NCBI GenBank assembly: GCA_947462175.1
Contig: CANHOE010000024.1
Span: 1 to 14,908 of the forward strand
Source: Burkholderiales bacterium
Lineage (GTDB): Bacteria > Pseudomonadota > Gammaproteobacteria > Burkholderiales > Burkholderiaceae_C
DNA: 14,908 nucleotides
Direction: 5' to 3'
In this document: piece after piece, positions 5,430-12,087 of the stretch
How positions within the stretch are numbered: position 1 is the stretch's first letter
Layout: every line of letters starts with the position of its first letter
The notes under the pieces: model-generated
Seen by the model: the letters and a program-made list of their open reading frames with translations, nothing else
Database searches by the model: none
Told to the model about the DNA's origin: nothing
Made by a program: the position numbers and the translations under genes

Positions 5430-6401
5430 TCAACGGTCGGTGGTGTCGGTGAACCGGCCGTAGGCCTGCAGCCGCTCGTAGCGGCGCTGCAGCAGTTCCT
5501 TCGGCTTCAGGTCGCTGACCTGGCGCAGCGCGTCGTTCAAGGCGCGCTTGAGCTGCGCGGCCATCGCTTTGACGTCTCGGTGGCCTCCGCCGACCGGCTC
5601 GTTGACGATCTTGTCGACCAGACCCAGCGCCTTCAAGCGGTGTGCGGTGATGCCGAGTTGTTCGGCCGCATCTGCGGCTCGCTCGGACGTCTTCCAGAGA
5701 ATGGACGCGCAGCCTTCCGGCGAAATCACCGAGTAGATCGAGTACTGCAGCATCAGCAACTGGTCGCCGACGCTGATGGCCAGCGCACCGCCCGAGCCAC
5801 CCTCGCCGATGATGGTGACGATGATCGGCACCTCCAGTTGCGCCATCTCGAAGATGTTGCGGCCGATGGCTTCAGACTGTCCGCGCTCCTCGGCACCGAT
5901 ACCAGGGTATGCACCGGGTGTGTCGACGAAGGTGAAGATCGGCAAGCCGAATTTCTCGGCCAGCTTCATCAGGCGCAGGGCCTTGCGATAGCCCTCCGGG
6001 CGCGACATGCCGAAATTGCGCAGCCCGCGTTCGCGGGTGTCGCGGCCCTTCTGGTGGCCAATCACCATGCAGGCCTGGCCGTTGAATCGCGCTAGGCCGC
6101 CGACGATGGATTGGTCGTCAGCGAAGTGCCGGTCGCCGTGCAGTTCCTGGAAGTCGGTGAAGATCTCGCTGACGTAGTCCAGCGTGTACGGCCGCTGCGG
6201 GTGGCGCGCGATCTGTGTGACCTGCCAGGGCGTCAGGCTGGCGTAGATGTCCTTGGTGAGCTGCAGGCTCTTCTTGCTGAGTCGATCGATCTCTTCGGAG
6301 ATGTCGACCGCCGATTCGTTCTGCACGTAACGCAGTTCGTCGATCTTCGATTCGAGATCGGCCACCGGCTGCTCGAACTCAAGAAAGTGTTTTTTGCTCA
6401 T
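5430..6401 (-). CDS. accA: Acetyl-CoA carboxylase carboxyltransferase subunit alpha
   Basis: With AccD it forms the carboxyltransferase that moves CO2 from biotin on AccB to acetyl-CoA, giving malonyl-CoA, the committed step of fatty-acid synthesis; cytoplasmic. The 323-residue protein matches the usual length (E. coli 319). It shows the N-terminal helical part (FLEFEQPVADLESKIDEL), ELHGDRHFADD (about 86-96), FVDTPGAYPGIGAEERGQ (158-175) and the glycine-rich oxyanion segment GEGGSGGA (199-206), followed by YSVISPEGCASILWK. The ATG at 6401 fits the family N-terminus MSKKxFLxFE. It sits between the DNA glycosylase gene (46-base gap) and tilS (19-base gap) in the - strand cluster. No biotin or zinc domain is expected in AccA and none is seen. 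Confidence 0.98.
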   Translation of the reverse strand: MSKKHFLEFEQPVADLESKIDELRYVQNESAVDISEEIDRLSKKSLQLTKDIYASLTPWQVTQIARHPQRPYTLDYVSEIFTDFQELHGDRHFADDQSIVGGLARFNGQACMVIGHQKGRDTRERGLRNFGMSRPEGYRKALRLMKLAEKFGLPIFTFVDTPGAYPGIGAEERGQSEAIGRNIFEMAQLEVPIIVTIIGEGGSGGALAISVGDQLLMLQYSIYSVISPEGCASILWKTSERAADAAEQLGITAHRLKALGLVDKIVNEPVGGGHRDVKAMAAQLKRALNDALRQVSDLKPKELLQRRYERLQAYGRFTDTTDR

Positions 6402-6447
6402 CCGTGGGGCTACTCGCGGTATCCGTCGGCATCAAGTGCGGAGCGGG

Positions 6448-7098
6448 TCAATAGTCTACTGGCAGTGGCTCAAGGCTGCGCCAGATGTACCAAGTGGCGA
6501 CAGAACGGAACGGCGCCCAGGCTTCCCCCATCTCGCGGGCCTCGGCCCGCGACACCGGCTCGCCACTGAAGTAGTTGACGCTGATGCCCTTGATCAGTCC
6601 GGCGTCATCCAGCGGCAGCACGTTCGGACGCAGCAGATGGAACATCAGAAACATCTCGGCCGTCCAGCGACCGATGCCACGGATCGCAACCAGTTCGTCG
6701 ATGACGGCTTCGTCGTCCATCTCGGCCCACTGCTGCTCATGCACCGAACCGGCTGCGAAGTGCAGAGCCAGGTCGTTCAGATACTCGACCTTGCGCGCCG
6801 ACAGGCCCGCCTCGCGCATCTCCGGCATTTGCAGCTTCAACACGCTCGCCGGACGAAGGTGCATGGCGCCACCAGGCACCACGGCCACGAACCGCTCCCA
6901 CACCGTCTGCGCCGCCTTCACAGAAATCTGCTGTCCGACAATGGAGCGCGCCAGCGTGGTGAAAGCGTCACCGCGTGCCCGCAAATGACTGGGGCCGCAC
7001 TGCGGGATCAACTTGCGCATCACCCGATCGCGCTTGGCCAGGTGCTTGCACGCGTCTTCCCAGTAGGCCGGCGGCGCGGTGGCAGCAGACAAGCTCAA
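6448..7098 (-). CDS. DNA-3-methyladenine glycosylase II-like (AlkA/HhH-GPD)
   Basis: A base-excision repair enzyme of the HhH-GPD superfamily that should remove alkylated bases such as 3-methyladenine. In 216 residues it has FTTLARSIVGQQISVKAA (46-63), the helix-hairpin-helix AIRGIGRWTAEMFLMF (138-153) and LPLDDAGL (161-168), where Asp165 aligns with the catalytic Asp of AlkA. There is no four-cysteine iron-sulphur cluster of the EndoIII type. It is shorter than E. coli AlkA (282) and lacks its N-terminal domain. The start appears to be TTG (7098-7096), sharing TTGA with the cysS stop, a 4-bp overlap that implies translational coupling; another TTG lies two codons in. The next ATG (Met27) would cut into the conserved RDRxMxKLIPQ segment. 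The exact damaged-base range is not readable. Confidence 0.92.
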   Translation of the reverse strand: MSLSAATAPPAYWEDACKHLAKRDRVMRKLIPQCGPSHLRARGDAFTTLARSIVGQQISVKAAQTVWERFVAVVPGGAMHLRPASVLKLQMPEMREAGLSARKVEYLNDLALHFAAGSVHEQQWAEMDDEAVIDELVAIRGIGRWTAEMFLMFHLLRPNVLPLDDAGLIKGISVNYFSGEPVSRAEAREMGEAWAPFRSVATWYIWRSLEPLPVDY

Positions 7099-8477
7099 GC
7101 CTTGACCCAGGTGGTGCCCTGCGGGGAATCCTGCAGCACGATGGACTGTGCCGCGAGTTCCTTCCGGATCTCGTCAGCGCGAGCGAAATTGCGAGCAGCC
7201 TTCGCCGCGTTACGTTCTGCGATCAAGGCATCGATGCGCGACTCGTCGAGTCCGCTGCCGGCCTGCAGAAAGCTCTGCGCGGGTTGCTGCAACAGGCCGA
7301 GGACGGCACCCAATGACTTCAGCAGCGAAGCGGCTTGCGGCGAGCGGGTGCGATTGACCTCCCCAGCCAGATCGAACAGCACGGCAACAGCACCAGGCGT
7401 GTTGAAGTCCTCGTTCATCTCAGCGCGGAAGGTTGCAGCCTGCGGCTGCGTCCAATCGATGGCAGCGCTTGCCTCGTCCGCAACATCGACGCTGGCGAGC
7501 GCGGTGTAAATCCGCCGCAGCGCCTGCCGGGCATCGTCGAGGTTGGTGTCGCTGAAATTGAACGGGCTGCGGTAGTGCGTGCGCAGCATGAAAAAGCGAA
7601 TGGTTTCGCCGTCGTAGCGCTTGAGCACATCCCGGATGGTGAAGAAATTGCCGAGCGACTTCGACATCTTCTCGTTGTCGACGTTCAAGAAGCCGTTGTG
7701 CATCCAGACGTTGACGTACTTGTGGCCAGACGCACCTTCGCTTTGCGCAATCTCGTTCTCGTGGTGCGGGAACTGAAGATCGAGGCCGCCGCCATGGATG
7801 TCGAAGTGTTCGCCGAGCAGCGCGCAGCTCATGGCGGAGCACTCGATGTGCCACCCCGGGCGACCCGTGCCAAACGGACTTTCCCACTTCGCGTCGGCCG
7901 GTTCGCTGTCCTTCGCTGACTTCCACAGCACGAAGTCCAGCGGATCTTCCTTGCCATCGAGCACCGCGACGCGCTCGCCGGCGCGCAGCTGATCGATCGA
8001 TTTGCCGGACAAGCGTCCGTAGGCCGGGAACTTGCGGACCGCATAGTTGACGTCGCCGTTCGGCGATCGGTAGGCCAGACCCTTGGCTTCGAGCGTGGTG
8101 ATCATCCTCAACATCGCCGGCACGTGCTCGGTGGCTCGAGGCTCGTGGGTCGGTGGCAGGATGCCGAGCGCAGCCACGTCCTCGTGCATCGCAACGGTCA
8201 TCTCGTCGGTCAGCTGGCGGATTGGAATGTTGCGCTCGACTGCACGCTTGATGATCTTGTCGTCGATGTCGGTGATGTTGCGCACATAGGTGACGTCGTA
8301 CCCCAATTCCCTCAGCCAACGGCAGGTCACGTCGAAGGCCATCATGAACCGAGCGTGACCGACATGACAGAGGTCGTAGATCGTCATGCCGCAGACATAC
8401 ATCCGCACTCGGTTGGCATCGATCGGGGTGAAAACCTCTGTCTCGCGGGACAGGGAATTGAAGATGCGCAAGGTCAT
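7095..8477 (-). CDS. cysS: Cysteinyl-tRNA synthetase
   Basis: It charges tRNA-Cys with cysteine; class I aminoacyl-tRNA synthetase, cytoplasmic. The 460-residue protein (E. coli 461) has the HIGH-type motif HVGH (38-41), KMSKS (269-273) and the zinc ligands Cys29, Cys212, His237 and Glu241 with the family spacing. Further matches are WHIECSAMS, DIHGGGLDLQFPHHENEIAQSE and the C-terminal DALR region. The ATG at 8477 is chosen because the family starts a few residues before the IFNSLSRxxExF segment; the frame is open for 37 more codons upstream but those are unconserved. No clear Shine-Dalgarno is seen. It is first in the - strand cluster and divergent from the TPR gene across 244 bases. Confidence 0.98.
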   Translation of the reverse strand: MTLRIFNSLSRETEVFTPIDANRVRMYVCGMTIYDLCHVGHARFMMAFDVTCRWLRELGYDVTYVRNITDIDDKIIKRAVERNIPIRQLTDEMTVAMHEDVAALGILPPTHEPRATEHVPAMLRMITTLEAKGLAYRSPNGDVNYAVRKFPAYGRLSGKSIDQLRAGERVAVLDGKEDPLDFVLWKSAKDSEPADAKWESPFGTGRPGWHIECSAMSCALLGEHFDIHGGGLDLQFPHHENEIAQSEGASGHKYVNVWMHNGFLNVDNEKMSKSLGNFFTIRDVLKRYDGETIRFFMLRTHYRSPFNFSDTNLDDARQALRRIYTALASVDVADEASAAIDWTQPQAATFRAEMNEDFNTPGAVAVLFDLAGEVNRTRSPQAASLLKSLGAVLGLLQQPAQSFLQAGSGLDESRIDALIAERNAAKAARNFARADEIRKELAAQSIVLQDSPQGTTWVKA

Positions 8478-8623
8478 GAGCGAGGTCGAGATGATCGCGG
8501 CGCCGAAGCGCACCGCATCGAAGTGATACGGGGAAGCGGGGCCGCGATTGTGCAGCCTCGCCGCGCCGGCACGGATCAGGTGTTGCACCCGAGCCGACGG
8601 ATTCCTGCGATAACCAGCGCACC

Positions 8624-8629
8624 TACAAT
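8624..8629 (+). promoter_or_regulatory. Possible -10 box for the TPR-ppiA-ppiB-lpxH-mtfA row
   Basis: TACAAT (5 of 6 to TATAAT) lies in the divergent interval, about 90 bases before the TPR start. The bases 16-18 upstream (around TTCCTG, 8602-8607) are a poor -35. The position is right for the whole + strand row, but the evidence is one hexamer. No clear promoter for cysS was found in the same interval. Confidence 0.35.
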
Positions 8630-8721
8630 CGAGCGAAAGTCAGTATAGCGGCGTGCCCTCGGACGATGCACCATGCTTGATGTCCTTCACGCCCCACACC
8701 TCGAAGCCGCCCCCTGAACCC

Positions 8722-9258
8722 ATGTTCCTCGTTCGACGCCTGCAACTCGCTTTTGCGACGGTGATCCTGTCGCTGTCGGCTGGCTTGGTCCATGCCGCCG
8801 ACGACGTGGCAAGCATCACCCAGTTGTTTCGCTCCGGCCAGCAGGCGGAGGCGCTCTCAGAAATCGACGCGCTGCTCGCCACCAAATCCGATCGCCCTGA
8901 TTTGCGTATGCTCAAAGGCATCCTGCTGGTCGATTCCCGTCGCACCGATGAGGCCCTGGTGGTGTTCCAGCAACTCACCGAAGACTTCCCCGAGGTGCCA
9001 GAGCCCTACAACAATCTCGCGGTGCTCTACGCGGCACGTGGTGAGTTCGACAAGGCCCGCGTGGCGCTGGACGGCGCTTTACGCGCCAACCCCGGCTTCG
9101 CAACCGCGCACCAGAACCTCGGCGACGTGTACGCGCAGCTGGCACAACTGTCGTATCAGCGCGCGCTGAAAGCTGAGCCCAGCAACACGGATATCCCGCC
9201 GAGGCTGTCACTGCTGCGCAAGTTGAACGAACCAGCCGCGCGCCCGTCGCAACCCTGA
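8722..9258 (+). CDS. Exported tetratricopeptide-repeat protein
   Basis: A 178-residue protein with a signal peptide (FLVRRLQLAF start, hydrophobic core, VHA before the probable cut after residue 25). The mature part is helical and TPR-like: LFRSGQQAEALSEIDALL, KGILLVDSRRTDEALVVFQQL, PYNNLAVLYAARGEFDKARVAL and AHQNLGDVYAQLAQLSYQRAL. These are about three to four repeats that bind other proteins rather than catalyse. The ATG at 8722 is preferred because the signal peptide begins there; in-frame GTG 8653 and ATG 8680 would put a Pro-rich tail before it. It is followed after 33 bases by a periplasmic cyclophilin, and such TPR genes commonly precede ppiA/ppiB in this group. The binding partner is unknown. 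Confidence 0.9.
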   Translation: MFLVRRLQLAFATVILSLSAGLVHAADDVASITQLFRSGQQAEALSEIDALLATKSDRPDLRMLKGILLVDSRRTDEALVVFQQLTEDFPEVPEPYNNLAVLYAARGEFDKARVALDGALRANPGFATAHQNLGDVYAQLAQLSYQRALKAEPSNTDIPPRLSLLRKLNEPAARPSQP

Positions 9259-9291
9259 TCCCGGATCCACGCCCCCGTTGAGAGACCGCCC

Positions 9292-9858
9292 ATGCGCTCC
9301 AGAGTTTTGATTGGCCTTGCCGCGGCGATGTTGGCAGCAACAGCGGCCAGTTCGGCTTTCGCCCAGAAGGTGAACGTGAGCACCAGCCTGGGCGACATCG
9401 TCGTGGAGCTCAACGCCGCCAAGGCGCCGAAGACGGTCGATAACTTCCTGCAGTACGTGAAGGCGGGACATTACGACGGCACGGTGTTCCACCGCGTGAT
9501 CGAGAACTTCATGATTCAGGGCGGCGGTTTTGCACCCGATCTGAAAGAGAAAGCCACCCGCGCAGCGATCCCACTCGAGTCTCGCAACGGCTTGAGCAAC
9601 AACCGCGGCACGCTGGCGATGGCGCGCACGTCGGACCCCAATTCGGCGACCGCGCAGTTCTTCATCAATGTGCAGGACAACACCTTCCTTGACGCAGCCC
9701 GGTCACCCGACGGCAACGGTTACGCCGTGTTTGGCAAGGTCGTCTCCGGCATGGAAGTGGTCGACCGCATCCGCACGGTGCAGACGGGTAACCGCGGTGG
9801 TCTCCAGAATGTGCCGCTGCAGCCGGTGACCATCATCAAGGCCGCGGTCGCGCCCTGA
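9292..9858 (+). CDS. ppiA: Periplasmic peptidyl-prolyl cis-trans isomerase (cyclophilin, PpiA type)
   Basis: It speeds proline cis-trans isomerisation during folding of exported proteins. Residues 1-24 form a clear signal peptide (MRSRVLIGLAAAMLAATAAS..., cut after AFA), so the enzyme works in the periplasm. The cyclophilin domain covers residues 26-187 with TVFHRVI (catalytic Arg68), FMIQGGGF (Phe73, Met74, Gln76) and MARTSDPNSATAQFFIN. The length of 188 fits E. coli PpiA (190). The ATG at 9292 follows GAGAG. It is clearly related to the next gene, ppiB, which lacks a signal peptide, so the pair covers both compartments. Likely part of one + strand operon. Confidence 0.95.
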   Translation: MRSRVLIGLAAAMLAATAASSAFAQKVNVSTSLGDIVVELNAAKAPKTVDNFLQYVKAGHYDGTVFHRVIENFMIQGGGFAPDLKEKATRAAIPLESRNGLSNNRGTLAMARTSDPNSATAQFFINVQDNTFLDAARSPDGNGYAVFGKVVSGMEVVDRIRTVQTGNRGGLQNVPLQPVTIIKAAVAP

Positions 9859-9899
9859 GCGCGGCCCGCATCAGATTCTTAACCCCACGAAACCACACC

Positions 9900-10400
9900 A
9901 TGGCAACCCAAGTTGAATTGCACACCTCGCACGGCCTGATGCTGATCGAGCTAGACGATGTGAAGGCGCCGGTCAGCGCCGCCAACTTCCTCACCTACGC
10001 ACGCAATGGCTTTTACGACGGCACCGTCTTCCACCGCGTGATCAAGGGTTTCATGATCCAAGGCGGCGGCTTCGAGCCTGGCATGAAGCAAAAATCCAGC
10101 GGCGCACCGATCAAGAACGAAGCCAACAACGGGCTGAAGAACCAGCGCTACACCTTGGCGATGGCTCGAACCTCCGACCCGCACTCGGCCACCGGCCAGT
10201 TCTTCATCAACGCGAACGACAACGAGTTCCTGAACTTCAAGGCGGAAACGTCGAGTGGTTGGGGCTACGCAGTTTTCGGCAAGGTGATCGCCGGCACCGA
10301 GGTGGTCGATGCGATAGAAGGCGTGAAGACCGGCCGCAACGGGTTCCACGACGACGTGCCGAACGACGATGTGGTGATCGTCAAGGCCGTGGTGGTTTGA
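9900..10400 (+). CDS. ppiB: Cytoplasmic peptidyl-prolyl cis-trans isomerase (cyclophilin B)
   Basis: A 166-residue cyclophilin (E. coli PpiB 164) with no signal peptide, so cytoplasmic. Family residues are TVFHRVI (Arg46), FMIQGGGFEPGM (Phe51, Met52, Gln54), MARTSDPHSATGQFFIN and GYAVFGKVIAGTEVVD. The start ATG 9900 opens MATQVELHTSHGLM as expected for the family; the Shine-Dalgarno is weak. It lies 41 bases after ppiA and its TGA is 4 bases before the lpxH GTG, which implies one transcript with close translational coupling to lipid A synthesis. The ppiB-lpxH pairing is common in betaproteobacteria. Confidence 0.97.
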   Translation: MATQVELHTSHGLMLIELDDVKAPVSAANFLTYARNGFYDGTVFHRVIKGFMIQGGGFEPGMKQKSSGAPIKNEANNGLKNQRYTLAMARTSDPHSATGQFFINANDNEFLNFKAETSSGWGYAVFGKVIAGTEVVDAIEGVKTGRNGFHDDVPNDDVVIVKAVVV

Positions 10401-10404
10401 GCGC

Positions 10405-11211
10405 GTGACGACAGACGGCCCACTTGCATTGCCCACGTTCTGGGAGATGCAGGCATCGGCCGAGTGGCGCACGATCGACTTCATCAGCGATCTGCATCTG
10501 GCCGAGGGCACACCGCGCACCTTCGACGCGTTTGCACGCTACCTGAAGAACACGCGCGCCGACGCGGTGTTCATCCTCGGTGACCTGTTTGAGGTATGGG
10601 TCGGCGACGACGCTCGTCATGAGGGTTTCGAGGCCCAATGTACTGAAGTGCTTTGCGAAGCCTCCACGCGCTGTGCATTGGGTTTCATGGTTGGCAACCG
10701 CGACTTCCTGGTCGGTGCCGATATGCTGAAAGCGTGTGGCGTGCTTGCGTTGGCCGACCCGACAGTGATGCATGCCTTCGGCGAGCGGATCATGCTTACT
10801 CACGGTGATGCGCTCTGTGTGGCTGATGTCGCGTACCAGCGTTTCCGTGCGGTGGTGCGCAACCCTGCCTGGCGCCGCGATTTCCTGGCGAGGCCGCTGG
10901 CCGAGCGTCACCGCTTGGCGCGCGAAGTGCGCGACGAGAGCGAGCGCCGCAAGCTTGAACAGATGGCCGGCCGCGATGCCGACATTGACTTTGCCACTGC
11001 CGTGCGCTGGATGCACGAAGCCGGCACCACCGTCCTGATCCACGGGCACACGCACCGACCCGGGACCGACGGGCTGGCGCCGGGTTTCCTGCGTCATGTG
11101 CTCAGCGATTGGGACATTGATCAGACCAGCGGCCCGCCGCGCGCGGAAGTGCTGCGATGGACCGCGGGGGGTTTGAAGCGTTTGCCACTGGCGCAGGTCG
11201 CCGAGCGCTGA
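10405..11211 (+). CDS. lpxH: UDP-2,3-diacylglucosamine diphosphatase (LpxH)
   Basis: It hydrolyses UDP-2,3-diacylglucosamine to lipid X and UMP, the fourth step of lipid A synthesis, on the inner face of the cytoplasmic membrane. The calcineurin-like metallophosphatase motifs are all present: SDLHL (Asp29, His31), GDLFEVWVGDD (Asp60), GNRDF (Asn98), LTHGD (His133) and HGHTHRP (His215, His217), which hold two metal ions. Length 268 is a little over E. coli (240) because of an N-terminal extension common in this group. The start is GTG 10405; an ATG at codon 15 is the alternative and would still keep all motifs. It follows ppiB by 4 bases and is followed by mtfA. Confidence 0.96.
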   Translation: MTTDGPLALPTFWEMQASAEWRTIDFISDLHLAEGTPRTFDAFARYLKNTRADAVFILGDLFEVWVGDDARHEGFEAQCTEVLCEASTRCALGFMVGNRDFLVGADMLKACGVLALADPTVMHAFGERIMLTHGDALCVADVAYQRFRAVVRNPAWRRDFLARPLAERHRLAREVRDESERRKLEQMAGRDADIDFATAVRWMHEAGTTVLIHGHTHRPGTDGLAPGFLRHVLSDWDIDQTSGPPRAEVLRWTAGGLKRLPLAQVAER

Positions 11212-11213
11212 GC

Positions 11214-12017
11214 GTGCTGGCGAGTGCGCAAGCCGCATGGAAACGCTGGCGAGAAGACCGCGCATGTCGCCGACACGCCATCCCCGACGTGCTCTGGCAG
11301 CTGACGCTGGCACGCTATCCCTTTCTCAGTTGGCGATCAGCAGACGAGTTGGGTCGCGTACGCCACCTCGCCACGCTTTTCCTGGCGCAGAAGGAATTCA
11401 GTGGCGCGCATGGCTTGGTCGTGAGCGACGAGATGGCCGTGGCGGTCGCTGCGCAGGCGGCACTGCTGATCCTGAATCTCGACGGCGGCCTTGATCTGTA
11501 CGCGGGCTTCGTCGGCATCGTGCTGCACAGCGACGCGGTGATGGTGGCGCGCGAGGTCATGGACGAGGACGGCGTGGTCCACGAATACGATGAGGAACTG
11601 GCCGGCGAGGCGATGCAGGGTGGCCCAGTGATGCTGTCGTGGCAGGACGTGGAGGCAGCGTCCGAAGACTCAGGTCAGGCCAACTGGGCCTACAACGTCA
11701 CCATTCATGAGTTTGCCCATGTGATCGACATGGTCGATGGACGTGCGGATGGCGTCCCACCGCTGGCCGACCGCCGCGAGCATGCGCGCTGGGGCCAGGT
11801 GATGACAGCTGCCTACACCGACTTTTGCACGCAGGTCGATGCGCACCAGCGGACTTCGATCGACCCTTACGCAGCCAACTCGATCGAGGAATTCTTCGCC
11901 GTGAGCGTTGAGACTTTCTATGTCCAGCCGCTGGAACTGCAACGCGAGGCACCTTCGGTGTATCGCTTGCTGGCCGACTACTTCCACGAAGACCCGGCAC
12001 GCCACGCAGGAAGCTGA
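11214..12017 (+). CDS. mtfA: MtfA-type zinc-dependent peptidase (M90 family)
   Basis: A cytosolic zinc peptidase of the MtfA family. In E. coli MtfA binds the glucose repressor Mlc and has aminopeptidase activity; the role outside enterobacteria is not settled. Seen here are QKEFSGAHGLVVSDEM, the zinc site HEFAHVIDMVDG (HExxH, residues 165-169 from this start), and NSIEEFFAVSVETFY, whose Glu226 is the likely third ligand. The GTG at 11214, two bases after the lpxH stop, gives 267 residues (E. coli 265). An ATG at 11157 would give 286 residues with a 55-bp overlap into lpxH and an unconserved start. It ends the + strand row and converges on clpA. Its substrate here cannot be told. Confidence 0.9.
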   Translation: MLASAQAAWKRWREDRACRRHAIPDVLWQLTLARYPFLSWRSADELGRVRHLATLFLAQKEFSGAHGLVVSDEMAVAVAAQAALLILNLDGGLDLYAGFVGIVLHSDAVMVAREVMDEDGVVHEYDEELAGEAMQGGPVMLSWQDVEAASEDSGQANWAYNVTIHEFAHVIDMVDGRADGVPPLADRREHARWGQVMTAAYTDFCTQVDAHQRTSIDPYAANSIEEFFAVSVETFYVQPLELQREAPSVYRLLADYFHEDPARHAGS

Positions 12018-12031
12018 GCTCTGTACACATG

Positions 12032-12062
12032 AAAAAACCGGGGCGTCTTGCGAGCGCCCCGG
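12032..12062 (-). terminator. Rho-independent terminator after clpA (may also serve mtfA)
   Basis: On the - strand CCGGGGCG (12062-12055) pairs perfectly with CGCCCCGG (12045-12038) around a 9-base loop and is followed by six T (12037-12032). It lies 25 bases after the clpA stop. Read on the + strand the same stem follows mtfA by 20 bases but has only CTTCGTCTT after it, so it is weaker in that direction. Confidence 0.88.
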
Positions 12063-12087
12063 CTTCGTCTTACCTCGGAAGGTTTGG

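Noticed and set aside
4196..5452. Long + strand frame of 418 codons opposite tilS.
   Set aside because: Low-complexity Ala/Arg/Gln-rich shadow; tilS has its full motif set.
8478..8588. 37-codon N-terminal extension of cysS.
   Set aside because: CysS proteins start close to the IFNS motif; the extension has no family match.
10381..11313. A - strand frame of 310 codons opposite lpxH and the mtfA start.
   Set aside because: Shadow frame; lpxH has all its metal-binding motifs on the + strand.
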